DNA of 64,000 bases from Psococerastis gibbosa (lineage: Eukaryota > Arthropoda > Insecta > Psocodea > Psocidae): positions 7,130,001 to 7,194,000 of the forward strand of contig OZ020484.1 of the NCBI GenBank assembly GCA_963971405.1, given 5' to 3'. The translations under genes were made by a program, and so were the position numbers. This document shows positions 1 through 11,083 of the stretch, in pieces (position 1 is the first letter of the stretch; the number at the start of each line of letters is the position of its first letter). The notes beneath the pieces are model-generated. The model worked only from the letters and a program-made list of their open reading frames with translations, searched no databases and was not told where the DNA came from.

Positions 1-565
1 TAATTCGAACAGGGGTCGACTTTTGTTCTGTCCTAGCCCTCCTTCTGAGGACACAATCCCGGTTCTGCGCCTTCCTCTTCAGCTTTTGGTGCGTCCGAGT
101 TCTTGCGTCCTCCTTCAATTGATCCATGAGTTCCTCCTTCTGTCTCAGCCTTCTACTTGTTCCTTCCACTGTGCCCTCAATGATGGTGTGTACTTCCTAG
201 TTGGTTACTGCGTATTTTGTACCCTGAATTATATTTTGTAGCAGCAAGCCTTCTTACTTCTGGTTTGTTTTTTGGCTGACCTACTGGAAGTGGTATCAAA
301 GCTTCTATATAGCTTTCATGCTACTCATTCAGCAGTTATTGGTTTCAAAGAGTATCGAGTATCAACCTGTATCATTATACCAAACCAAACCAAGCAGCGT
401 TTGCTTGGCTTTCGGTCCATCAATGTTTTGTACAACATTCTTGGTAGAAGCGATCCATCCAGCATCATCTCGAATGGGTCTGTACATGCAATATATTCCT
501 CTTCGTTCTTAGTTAAGATAAGCCTGCCATACCTCCCGGTTTACCCGGGAGGCTCCTGGTTTTCA

Positions 566-690
566 GCCCCCCCCCCCTTTTGGAAGGCAGTTATATTCTT
601 TGCCTCTAAAATCCAAGTTTTAACTGAATTCAAAATGCGTAAAACCCCACTATTTTAGCCCTATTTTTCAAAAAACTTCTCCCCCCCCCC
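566..690. repeat. Fragment of a hAT-like MITE (same family as 26745-27049)
   Basis: A poly-C run followed by a stretch beginning ttggaaggcagttatattct is repeated almost word for word at about 26795-26900. The ends of the element are not recognisable here, so this is a partial copy. No coding sequence is seen from 1 to about 2080; apart from this fragment and the hairpin at 1291-1446 I see nothing identifiable in that stretch. Confidence 0.6.
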
Positions 691-1290
691 CCCGTGCACA
701 ATTTTCTTAATTCCCTGTAATATAGAAACTTTATTGCTCTGAAAATGATTAAAAGTAGTTAAGACCATGTTTCAACCAGTATAAACCTGTATCATAAAAT
801 AAGAATGCATCTGTCTTCCAGTCTCATACCACTTCTTTTGTAAACAAACCCGCACTGGCAGGTACAGAGCAACAGAAGTCTTTCAGTGTCAAATGCACTT
901 TTCATGCCCATGTGAACGTGCTCAGTCAAGTGGCTAACCTCTCGCTCTGTCTGTCCATTGTCCGCAGTACGTTATCGTTCTTGCAATCTTCTCAGACTTC
1001 ACTGTCCGTCGCATTCTAATGTCTAGAATCACGACGTGGTTTACTATGCAGTTTCTCGCCCAGAAATCGCCTAGAAATTGCCGGGAACCAGGCTTTACCC
1101 TTCTCACGATTAATACCAGCTACACAGCAGCGCATGACTATCAATTTACCATCTGCTGCTACCACATCGTACTATCTGTGTAATTCATTCGCGGTTGTTT
1201 TATATGGTCCTCAGTTATCTCTTGCCACTAGGGTCTGTCCCATTTTGTTTCGTACTTAAACACCGCATCAATATTTTTTTGATTACCCCT

Positions 1291-1446
1291 ATTACACACT
1301 CGAATATTGTTCCAATATTAGATCCAATAAATATGGGTTAAGAAAAATTTGGAAAGTAGATACCAATTTAGATTCAAATCGTTTAGGCTACTTCAACATA
1401 AATATGTCAAATATTTTTTCGATCGAATAAATATTAGAGTGTGTAA
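1291..1446. repeat. Short foldback element
   Basis: The left edge attacacactcgaatatt is the near-perfect reverse complement of the right edge aatattagagtgtgtaat. The arms are about 18 bp and the loop about 120 bp. It looks like a small MITE or a decayed foldback. No ORF of interest is inside. Confidence 0.5.
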
Positions 1447-2083
1447 TCAGGACCATATTCTTTGTAGGTACCAGATTTACTGTCGACTAGGGCTCGTTAT
1501 ATGTATATTTACGTTTTTACTCCGCCATAGTGGTTGGGAATGGAAGGCTATAGCTTGAAATAATTTAAAATTAAAATTGGTATTTTATTTAAATGTTTGT
1601 GCATAGAACCGGTGATCAATGAGCTAAAGAGTCTCACGTTGCCAACCCTATTCCAACGACACGACCCACGTATGTTAAATTCTGTCCAAACATAGAGTTA
1701 CTGTCCCAAATTTGCCAGAAAGTATAATTTAGCAGAAACGTGCTGAAGATGGAAGATTCAATCGAATTAATGCCGGTTTTGCTTCAATTTCGTTAATATA
1801 AGATGCCCAAGAAACGAAATTATCAAGAACGAATTGTGAAAGTGATCTTTTTCTATTGATAATAACTGATGTGACTGGATTATTTCCATCAACCATAAGT
1901 GTTTATGACCGCTATACTTTCTCCGTGGCACTCTCTTATTATTGAAGGGAATCTTCTTTGTGGTATCTCAAAGGGGACTGTTGAAAAATAGAAGCAAGTA
2001 CGACGTTGTTCTTCTTTGGTCAAAATCTGACTATTTGTAGGTAACAAAGATTTACAGTGGACATTCCATTCTCAGATGCGGCA

Positions 2084-2400
2084 ACTGGCGTAAAGTGCCA
2101 AAATACCCGGGGGGGGGGGGTCTTAGAACCCCATGTGTACCGTGCGCCGAGTTGTCGAAATATGGGAGGGGGGTGGATGGAGACGTAGTACCCCCAAAAC
2201 TAAAGATATTAATATCCATGATCGCAGTGCAGATTCAAACATTAATATTGACAAGCGAAGTCTGAAACTTCGAAATTGTCAACATAATACAAAAAAAAAT
2301 AGTCCAATTTTTGCGGCAAAGTGATTTTTTTAAAAGTATTATTATACTCTGCGAAAAAAGCTCTCATATTTTTAATGCTAAGGAAAACATAAATCTCGAA
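2084..2400. repeat. Dispersed repeat, related to 13990-14924
   Basis: The run from ctggcgtaaagtgccaaaat through a G-tract and the stretch atattaatatccatgat matches about 13995-14155 and 14663-14760. This copy lacks the 504-bp foldback found in the other one. It therefore serves as an internal empty-site control for that insertion, reading caaacattaatattgac across the insertion point. Confidence 0.65.
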
Positions 2401-3071
2401 AGCAGTTGGAATTTTACTAAAACTGCCAACTCACATTTTGTAGGCATAGTCACCTAGGTACAGTCGACGCAAATGTTTTGACAATTGACAAAGTTTCTCT
2501 CTGAATTGGGCCTTGGTTATTCAATGCTGTATATTAGTAAAAATGTACTATTCACTATTATTATATATAGCATTACCACAAATAAATATTAAAAAATGCT
2601 GATGGACAATGGTGTCAGTTCTTTTTAAAATAGATCAGAGTCGCCAGGGGCGGGTGCCCGACCCCTCTCGCATGCCCTGTTGCATAACTTCCTGATTTAT
2701 ATAATGGCTGCCATGTGTGCCTATATGCGCCTATTGTGTAACTTAAATGTTAATGGAGATGAAAGCGCGCGCCCAGTCTAGCAATGGCCGCGTGGTTCGA
2801 TATGGGTGACATTCGAGTCTCGAACTCGCATTAACACTCGCTGCGAGATGTGACCAGACTACCGTATCACCTTGGCTTTCTTTGGCTTGCTATCGTATAC
2901 CGGTACTTCTGTCTTCTTTTACGTAGGTCTCCATATCTGTAGCCCGGCACCTATTATGTATACTGTTCTCATTGACAGGGCTGTGCGGTTCTATGGGGCG
3001 ATCGGGCCTCAGGCGTTAGAACTCTAGGGGTGCCGAAAACCACCCTGGGAGATTAAATTCTAGAAGGTGTT

Positions 3072-3356
3072 ACATGCAGGGCCCGATTTAGAAATTTGCG
3101 ACCCTGGGGTACACAGTCTACACAGAATTGGCCTGTACCTACCCGCGCAAGTGGTCTGAAGGGCGCCAAAATAACCAAAAAGAAAATTTAAATTTAAAAT
3201 TTTGTGCAACTTTTGCCTGATACAAAAAGGAGGCATAAAATTGTAGGAAAAGTGAATCACGGCATTTGAAAATTGTGCCCGCGACTCCTTAAAAACCTAT
3301 ATGGGGGGGGGGGGCATTTTAAAGCTTTGCCTAAAAAACAGCCTAGATTCAGCACT
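3072..3356. mobile_element. Putative hAT-like MITE
   Basis: The left end CAGGGCCCGATTTAGA and the right end (CAGTGCTGAATCTAGG in reverse complement) form a degenerate terminal inverted repeat. CAGGGCC-type ends are common in hAT elements. A run of G lies near 3303-3314. No clear 8-bp target duplication is visible, so the assignment is tentative. Confidence 0.4.
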
Positions 3357-5137
3357 GACATTTTCAAATCTACAATTCTACTACTTAAAATTATTGTACA
3401 ATAAAATCATAGGTATTAAAGAGCTAAGCAATCGTCAGATTCATAAAACCTCGTCAATACATTTTAAAAAGAGGTAGGCTGGAAAAAACGTAGCGGGCTT
3501 CAAAAAATATTTTTGGCGGGTTCGAATGTCCAATCTCTCCTATGTCGAGTTATCTCTTCATAGATAATCCTAGGCACTAGGGTGATTTTCTCACGCCTCT
3601 TGCACATTTTGCGGCCAGATTCCGCGTGCTCCGTTAAAATGGAAAGTGGTCGCGCGGTCGAGTGTCGCGACAGTCAGAGATATGCCCCGAGGAGAAAGTG
3701 CTGTTTTAAATGACAGCAACCGCAGGGCTATACCGCAATAGAAGCGAAGAAGAACTGAACAAGTTACTCCATAATGGGCCTAATTGTCTTTGTCATGGTG
3801 TAGGCACGTTGTTTTATGATTATGATTGGGGTTGTAGGACTAATGGGATGATTCAGCTAAATCATTGTCAATTTTGTTAATTGATCTAAGCAAATACAAT
3901 AGGTGTCATACAATAGGTATAATATAATAAGATATAATGACTATTACAAAATGAGCAAAACTTTTTTACAGCTTCTGGGCATGGACACAGTACCCCAGAT
4001 AGAGAAGTGGTGAAGAGGGTCCCACCCTCACTCCCTTTTGGGTTGTCGTACCAGTGTGTTTTTTCATGCGTCCTATGATAAATTCTTTTATTGCGCCAAC
4101 GGCCATACCAAGTTGAATCCACCGCAGCAGAGCATGTTTCAAACTGGAGCAAACTTGGTAGTGTGCACAGCGTTGGCAGGGAAACATAGTGGGACATGGT
4201 ATCGCGCTGAGACTGTACCAGTTAGTCTGCGTGCACGTCGAGTCCTGGTCACCTCCTAATTAATCGTGTGACTTTACTATGTTCCCCATGTGGTTTGGAA
4301 TCCACTATAATCAGGAGGTCCACCCTGTCAATCAACTCCCCTTCTCCCTGAGGTGAGAGAGTCTGCCCTTAGCGTGCTTCATGTTAAAATACAGATTCAC
4401 TCCCCCTGCCAGGCTGACAGGGTTGCTTAAAGCAGAAATGCTAAAAGCAGGCGTTGGAAAACCAACCCAACTAAACCATTTTCTTTTATTGTATTATCGT
4501 ACTTGTGATACTCGTACCTGAATATGCCAAGAGAAGAAAGCTATAACGCAATAGAATTTGATGTGATATAGGTATTGTATTAGTGCGATAGGAATGCTGA
4601 CCTTCCTTAAGATCTTATCACATAGGTCATATGGAGCCAGACATGTTCCCGATCTGGATGACTAGTGCTTTAAAGGTAGTAATTACACATGCGGTACATA
4701 CCACTCCTTTATGGGATGTAGTAATAGGCCTAATGGATATATAAAACCTTTGCTCTATAGTATGCATATTGTACTGCTGCAATAGTCGCAGGTCTAATTT
4801 AAATTGTGAACTCTAAAGGCCCTTATTAATATTTCTTATATTATGTATTGTATTATTAAATTTATTATATTTCACATTACTTATCATATGAGGAGCTTGG
4901 TTACAAACGTGGCCAACTCAATTTTTTTACAAAATGGGGCTTTGATCCGACCTTGCAGAAAATTTTAATGTCCACCTGCACGTTGTAAAATAAAGTGACA
5001 AATGCAGCCAGATTGCGCACAAAAGCGCTGAGAAGTCTAGGGTTAGCTATAAACTTAATGCAATTTTCAACAGAAAATCCACTCTCCTGAAAAATTCTAC
5101 AACTTGGAGTTGGCCATGTTTGTAAACAGCCTCCTCA

Positions 5138-5299
5138 GGTGCCCATTCCACATACGTACAACGTCAACGAAAAATTGAAAAATGACGTCAAAATGACGTA
5201 AATTGACGTGGTAGCAGAATTTTTAGTATGTCTTTAATGTCTGCTAAAACGTCATTTTTCAATTTTTCGTTGACGTTGTACGTATATGGAATACCCCCC
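5138..5299. mobile_element. Foldback MITE, GACGTGGTAGCAGA type, TSD TCA
   Basis: It is almost fully self-complementary. The arms start with ATTCCACATACGTACAACGT and its complement and continue through the Asn-free AT-rich middle. The flanks carry TCA on both sides (5135-5137 and 5300-5302). The hub motif gacgtggtagcaga is shared with the elements at 24738 and 48386 and with the composite foldbacks. It lies inside the larger inverted-repeat element. Confidence 0.7.
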
Positions 5300-5650
5300 T
5301 CATATAATGCTACTACCCGACCACGATAGGATGGCATTTGAAACACGTATATCAATCGAATAAATTCGGTGTACCGCTTAAAATGGAAGTTGTCGAATAA
5401 CCAATGTGTTCTTATCGTTGTTTCAAACGCCTGCTTCCAGCATTTCTGCTTTAAGCGACCCTGTCAGCCTGGCGGGGGAATGAGTCTGTTTGTTAACCTG
5501 AGGCGCCCTAAGGGCAGACTCCTACACCACGGGGGAAAGGGCAGTTGACTGACAGGGTGGACCTCCTGATTATAGTGGATTCCGAACCACATGGGAAGCA
5601 TGGTAAAGTCACACAATTAAATCGGAGGTGACCAGGACTCGACACACACG

Positions 5651-6508
5651 TAAGAACCGGTCCGAGTTCACTCGAACATGCTTTCCAATTTATCAAAATT
5701 ATTAGATAGAGAAAATTAGTAATTTTATGGCAAATATTTTTCCTATGGTTAAATTTCCGATATCTCGGGGGGGGGGGGGGGGGGGCGGTTGTCCACCTGA
5801 CGTCACTGGAAGTGAGGTAAATTCTCGTCGATAGGTCAAACAAACACATTAATTACCACACAGCAATAATGGCAGGGCATGCAATGCATTTGAGCGCGAA
5901 TTTTCTATCATTTTTTTCAAAAAATAATTTTTTGGGCAAAACCAAATATTTTTTTGGGAAAGCAACCTATCCGGTTTCGTTACTCAATTTAACACCTAAA
6001 ACATGCTTGAAGGTAGAAATCATCGATAGAAAGGTTTCGCATTTTTTAGTCATTTTTTCATTAAAATTTAGTTATTTTTATTTTTTTACCCCCAGAAGCA
6101 AACTATCAAGGGGCAAGCGACCCCCCGCATTTTGTCAACATTAATTACGACTACAATCTACGAGAATTTAAAAGAAATCGTTGGAGCCGTTTTTGAGAAA
6201 TAATTTTTTTAGACGTTTTTTTGGAGTTTTTTGAAAATAAAACCCCCCCAAATTGAGTTAGCCCAAAAAAAAAAAATGGTCCCGAGGTATGATTTTTGTG
6301 AACCTACATGCCAAATTTCACTCAAATCCACTGAGTAGTTTGCCCGGAAATCGACGAACAGACAGACAGACCGACAGACAGACATTTTGTAAAAACCACT
6401 TTTTTGGGTTCCTGGGACCTCAAAACGTGTAAATCCGTTGAAATCTCGGAATCGAAAATTTCGACCATCACAAAGCTTTCCTTATACTACGTATAAATTG
6501 GAAAGCAA
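5651..6508 (-). mobile_element. ~850-bp non-autonomous element T1, copy A
   Basis: It is the inverted counterpart of copies at 54632-55494 and 57657-58479. Subterminal inverted repeats TGCTTTCCAATTTAT occur near both edges. A CTGTCTGTC-type microsatellite precedes the conserved stretch tcgatttccgggcaaactac. It interrupts the right arm of the 4094-6640 inverted repeat, because the left arm carries the uninterrupted version around 4220-4250. The short ORFs inside it (for example 5869-6144) recur in copy C but resemble no known protein. Confidence 0.7.
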
Positions 6509-6899
6509 TAAACTGACTGGTATAGTCTCAGTGCGTTATCATGTCCCACCATGTTCTCCTGCCAACACTGTGCACACTACCAAGTTTGCCGCAGCTTGAA
6601 ACATGTTCTGCTCTCATGGAATCAGCATTGTAAGGCCGTTGGCATAAGCAGTGTGCTCCAAGTGCCATCCTATCGTGGTCGGGTAATACTATTCTCCAGC
6701 TTCATACTGTATGGGGTACCAATTAATCCCATTATCCAGCTCTAGTGTAACTAACCCATAAATTGCTCCCCCTCCCAGAATACCCAATAGTGTGAACACT
6801 TACCCCCAGCTACTGCGATTATTAGGTAAGTAGGATGAATCGAAATATTTTTTTTACGGCCACTTGGCTAAGCCAATGGCAGGTCAAGGTGTGCGCTTA

Positions 6900-7140
6900 C
6901 GGCTTAGTCAGGCCTAAATCATGACTACAGCATCCAGCATACGTTGCAGGACCGATGAAACTCCTAATACAAGAGTTATCGCCACAATGTCCCTTATTTC
7001 CGTGACCGAGTCCCCCAATCGCGACTGGACCCATATGCGGGCAACCCAAGGAGATGTGCTCAAGCGTTTCCGGTTGACTACACTGGTCGCAAGAGGCAGA
7101 GTCCACAATTGTCATTCGTGAAGGTGAAACTTTACCCTGG
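6900..7140 (-). pseudogene. Non-LTR retrotransposon 3' coding fragment (zinc-knuckle-like end)
   Basis: On the minus strand the translation contains SCDQCSQPETLEHISLGCP. This is the Cys-x2-Cys ... ETLEH ... Cys pattern found after the RNase H region in many LINE ORF2 proteins. The frame is open upstream (DIWAHQGKVSPSRM) for a short distance. No reverse-transcriptase motifs are visible nearby, so this is a 3' remnant. Confidence 0.5.
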
Positions 7141-7307
7141 TGGGCCCAGATATCGGGCGAGACGAGATTGTCACTAAATTTAGAGACTCAAAGGAGTTGG
7201 AACACTCCCAGCCTAGTGGAAGGTCCAAACTCAACGGGAAATCAAATGATACCCAAACAACAGTCCATTTCTCGTTTACCAACAACAAACAGTTCCAACA
7301 GTTGGTA

Positions 7308-7460
7308 GCGTGTTTGCACTTGTGCGAGTCTACACACCATGCGATCGGAGACGTGTCGTAACTCAAGACGGGTACTACCCTAATGAGGCGACTGAAGAGG
7401 TCAATCGGATACATTCATCAATTTGTTTGTATACGATTATAATCCTTTTCTAAAAAAAAA
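7308..7460 (+). repeat. Dispersed retroposed repeat R3, copy 1
   Basis: The stretch around gagacgtgtcgtaactcaa and ggtcaatcggatacattcat, ending in an A-rich tail, recurs at about 29640-29785, 51950-52065 and 53110-53235. The shared 3' end followed by poly-A suggests a SINE or a LINE tail. No tRNA promoter is seen. Between here and 7857 nothing else is recognisable. Confidence 0.55.
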
Positions 7461-7857
7461 GTCACGAAAAAAGTCACGACCAAGAGCTGAAGAGGAAGAT
7501 GCTGGACCGAGAGAGCTGAGAGAGAGATGATAATATGCAGGGAGTTGCTTTCTACTCCTCAAGTTCTGCCGCCAAAGACTACAGGCTGCAACTTTTTTGG
7601 ATAAAGAGCTGTAGAGTGCAGCCTCATGGTCGCATTGTTTTTTGCCAACTTCAATGGCTTTGCTGAATTGGTTTCACGTTTCGCAAACATAGCTTATGTC
7701 TTCATCAAATTTTCACTATTGTTACAGCTTAGTAGATTATTGTTACAGTTCAGATTATAAAGCTAATCGGCTCTTTCACGGCTTTGTAGACGCAACAAGC
7801 GCCGCGTAGGAAGTAACCTTGCTTTGTCATAAGCTAAACAATGGTTTATTGTTGCAG

Positions 7858-7942
7858 GTGTTGCGTCGGCGCAGAAGCAACAGCAAGAGGATCCCTGCCA
7901 GGTCAAGGGGAAAGTCGTGGGCGATATCACCTACTGTGACAG
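7858..7942 (+). CDS. CPAP3-type chitin-binding protein (gene P), exon 2: end of signal peptide and start of CBM14 domain 1
   Basis: The product is a secreted cuticular protein analogous to peritrophins with three CBM14 domains, expected to bind chitin in cuticle or tracheal matrix. This exon follows a ttgttgcag acceptor and ends AG|gtgagt. It encodes VASAQKQQQEDPCQ... up to YCD. VASA fits a signal-peptidase site, and cysteines 1 and 2 of domain 1 lie here. The exon starts in phase 1, as expected after a signal-peptide exon. That exon with the ATG was not found upstream in the window and may lie before position 1. Together the four exons give about 280 residues. The sequence clearly belongs to CPAP3, but I cannot name the subclass with certainty. 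Confidence 0.85.
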
Positions 7943-8636
7943 GTGAGTCTTCGTGTCAACCTGTCTATCAAAAAACGCACCGTTTCGTCACCAGCAAAGT
8001 CACTGCAGTTGACGACAATGAAGAAGTAGAGAAAGGAAGGAAGGCAGTGTTCCTTTCAAGCGCCTCCCTTGAGGGGGGTGGGGGGTGAAACTCCCCCGGA
8101 GCTCAAAAGTAGTACCCCCCCCCCCCTGCGTGGAATATTTACCAAAATCCCAACCTTAACTAGCCAATGTGGCCTCACAGCCCAGCAAATCACAGTCAGT
8201 CATGTCAAATAAATGAGTGTTTTAAACGCAAAAAATAAAAGTAAAAAAAAAAATTGTTAAAAACTTGTAAATTTGGCGGCATAATTTGGAGCGACTATTC
8301 CAACAATCGAACAGCCATACCGCATTTGCACTTTAGGTGTTTCAGATTTTGATATTTTAACGTAAACTTCACTCTTTATGCCTAAAAACATGTAAAAATA
8401 AATTAGTGTGAGCACGGGAACCCCTTATCTGTTTTCAACTAAGCAAGCAAGCATTCTTTCCGCTCATTGGTTAGCCCAATTTGACTCATACGCGAACTTG
8501 GTGAATAAAGCTTACGCTTGTCGCACATTGAAGCAATGGTAAGCTAGTCTCAGTAGTCTCAGTTTGTCACTTGTAACCGATGCAGGTTGACGTCGATGTC
8601 GTGTACCGTTTTGCCAGCGAACCATTCCAGATAAAT

Positions 8637-9019
8637 CGCCTTTTCCAAGTCAAAGGGAAGTAACTCAAAAAAATCAAAAAATGAGTGTTTGGTATAAAAA
8701 AAAAAGCAGCAAACATTCTCCGTTAAATGAAACAGAAGTAAATCAGAGAAAAAAATCTGGATTCAAATTAAATGAGTTAATTCTCTTTCTGAGAAACAAA
8801 ATCCCCCACATGTTACGCTACTTGGTATAGAAGTAACTCCACTTCCTTCTCTACGGCCCGATTTATATGGCTACAGCAGCCTGCTCCAAACGGAAGCAAC
8901 TCGAGCTCCTTTATTCATTTTATTTGAAAAAAATTAAAAAAAAAAAAACCCAAAACTGATTTTGCAATTTACTCGAAACTAAAAATTTTGAGTTACTTCC
9001 CTTTGACTGGGAAAAGGCG
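8637..9019. mobile_element. Inverted-repeat MITE in intron 2 of gene P
   Basis: CGCCTTTTCCAAGTCAAAGG at the left is matched by its complement at the right edge, giving arms of about 35 bp that include agtaactcaaaa. The interior is A-rich with no ORF. AAAT flanks both sides. The transposon superfamily cannot be decided. Confidence 0.6.
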
Positions 9020-9111
9020 AAATATCAATACCTGCATTAATGTTCGAAAATCCATGGGGTTGTTGGCATTGGGCGTTCAGGGACATTCAGGGCATTTTGT
9101 TATATCTTAAG

Positions 9112-9323
9112 GCCCGTTTATAGCGGTTGCGGGAGTGGGTCTGACCTAAAATAATCATAAGAAAATCTTGCCTTATCTTCTTTATCTTGGTTTATTTACA
9201 TTTTAAGATAAGGTTCACAAGGCATAAAAGAAGTATTTTGAGCAATATAAACACGAAATGACTAGCTTATCCAGTGTTTATTTAAGCCAGACCCGCTCCC
9301 CCAACTGTCTGCTATAAACGGGC
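9112..9323. mobile_element. Short MITE with GCCCGTTTATAGC ends
   Basis: The terminal inverted repeats gcccgtttatagc and gctataaacgggc enclose about 210 bp. The target duplication is not clear. It lies in intron 2 of gene P, between two other MITEs. Confidence 0.55.
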
Positions 9324-9351
9324 ACATATACCCACATAACATTGCAGGATC

Positions 9352-9574
9352 CATGGCTGTGCCCAGGGGGGTGGACCAAGTAGTTCCGGACCCCCCCCCC
9401 CTCCCCCCCGAAAAATTGTTTTTTTTTAAATGTAAACCTGTATTGTTTGAATAATTGGAATAAATTTATTTTAGTTTGAACACTGGATAGAATGGACTTT
9501 AATTAATAAATTAATTTTAAAAAAATCTTTGGTCCCCCCCCCCCCACCGAAATCAAAACTTGGGCCTGGCTTTG
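9352..9574 (+). mobile_element. hAT-like MITE (CAAGGCCGTGCCCAGG family), TSD GCAGGATC
   Basis: The ends CATGGCTGTGCCCAGG and the complement of CCTGGCTTTG are flanked by a perfect 8-bp duplication GCAGGATC (9344-9351 and 9575-9582). An 8-bp duplication is the hAT signature. Internal C-runs lie near both edges. The right edge is only 52 bp from the acceptor of gene P exon 3. Related copies lie at 25812, 36064 and 56115. Confidence 0.8.
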
Positions 9575-9626
9575 GCAGGATCGTTTGTTTCTTTAGCAGT
9601 ATCGCAAATATTTTGATTTATTTCAG

Positions 9627-9766
9627 GTATTGGGAATGCGTCGGTGGACAACCAGAATTATACGACTGTCCGAACGGGTTGGTGTACGCTGGAAAACACA
9701 GAGGAGTTACAGAGGGCTGCGACTACCCCTGGAGGGCCAATTATTGTGATGGAAAACAGCTAGCAA
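9627..9766 (+). CDS. CPAP3-type chitin-binding protein (gene P), exon 3: rest of CBM14 domain 1
   Basis: The exon joins exon 2 in phase 2 (AG|G gives Arg) and encodes YWECVGGQPELYDCPNGLVY, then the cysteines EGC and NYC. This completes the six-cysteine CBM14 pattern with the aromatic residues expected for chitin contact. It is bounded by tttcag and gtaagt. Splitting domain 1 between two exons is peculiar to gene P; the other three genes here keep domain 1 in one exon. Confidence 0.9.
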
Positions 9767-9779
9767 GTAAGTTTTAAAG

Positions 9780-10295
9780 TACCAAAATTTTTCTTGGCAG
9801 TTGTACAGTAGAAGAATGTCCTACTCCGTCTCCACTCGTCAAAACCTGGGAGCCCAGTAATTGACTACAGGCCAAATTTTACACATTCAGCCATTTTTTC
9901 CAAACTGGCTAGACAATTTTGAAATTCTATGGGAACATGTAATAAATATTTTTATATGCATTAATAGAAATTAGTTGTATATTGTAAATAATATGTTAGT
10001 ACTAGCCTATATAAATTAAATAAAACTCTGGGCTCCCTAAGTTAATGACACTAGTAATTTTAGTATACTGTAGGTAGATTGTATTTTTTATTTGACAATA
10101 TTATGAGGCTATCGGTGAGGGAAAAGCCGTACAAGTGTAAAAATCACATATCTCATCAAATATCAGTCGCAGAGCTTTCAAAAAATCAGGGCAAACAGAA
10201 GAAATGTTTCTGAGCATTTTGATCTATTATATTGTATGAACCTCTTTAAATATATAAATATTGCCTTTTGTTGTATTACTAAGTTACGGTTTTAA
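9780..10295. other. Intron 3 of gene P, no recognisable content
   Basis: AT-rich unique-looking intron sequence. I see no exon, repeat family or RNA gene in it. Confidence 0.5.
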
Positions 10296-10440
10296 AACCC
10301 TCTTTCACACTCAACTAGGAAGGCCCGGGTCCGCCTGCTCTACATGCCCTCCAAAGCATGGCCAGCAGTGTGGGACTCGAACCAACAACCTTTCGGGTGA
10401 ATGTCGGAGTCTGTAACACAATTTTTCATGTTTATAACAC
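10296..10440 (-). repeat. tRNA-headed SINE S1, truncated copy
   Basis: Read on the minus strand it has a B-box-like GGTTCGAGTCCCACACTG, the core gcttTGGAGGGCATGTAgag, then ctagttgagtgtgaaagagg. The tail half is shortened compared with the copy at 33896-34120. Confidence 0.7.
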
Positions 10441-11083
10441 AGATTAGCCAATAGAAATAGAAATTATTTTATATAATAATTACCGAGGTACTGCACATAT
10501 ATTATTCAGAAAATTGATGTCTGACATGCAAGCTAATTTCGCTGACAGGCGTTGACTATTTAAACACCTGTGCACCACTCTAGTTATAATTTTTTGAATT
10601 GACACCAGCCGTTTATTCATAAATCAAAACAGTAAGTGAAGGGTTCGGCACCTAAGGCGTTTTAGGCGAAATATTAAAATAAAGTATGAATGTGTTAGTG
10701 AACTCACCTGTATTCGCGTGTTATGGATCAATTCTCTGAGGGCTGAGACTTCATCTAAAGGCGTCAATTAATAACAAATCAAACCTGCCTACCACAAACT
10801 GAAAAATAAGCCCCTGGCATTGGCAACTGGCCATTGACCTTTGCCCAAACGTCTGCAAGTTTTCGAAATTATTCCGGCAAGTCAGACAAGTGGAATAGCT
10901 GCCTTATACTCGTGGTCCATCTGTGTTAGAAAGAGGCTCATATCACGTATCAAAATCTTCAGAAAAATTTCACATATCCATGAGAGAGTTTCTTCAGTGA
11001 CTTGATTAATAACTTTATATATAAAGTTATTACAATTTCACATGTTGGTCCTGATATTTTTGACAGCCCTACGATTTATACTA

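Larger units (their letters stand above)
4094..6640. mobile_element. Large inverted-repeat element with nested insertions
   Basis: A left arm (about 4094-4460) is matched in reverse complement by a right arm at about 5430-5650 that resumes at 6509-6640. Shared landmarks are ggaggtccaccctgtcaat on the left against its complement near 5555, and the segment around gcaaacttggtagtgtgcac against 6565-6590. The right arm is interrupted by an ~850-bp element (5651-6508), and a small foldback sits in the central part (5138-5299). No transposase frame is visible, so it is probably a non-autonomous foldback. Confidence 0.65.

Noticed and set aside
5869..6144. A 91-residue ORF conserved at 57996-58271 as a gene
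   Set aside because: Both lie at the same place in copies of element T1, so identity reflects recent transposition. The composition is that of AT-rich non-coding DNA.
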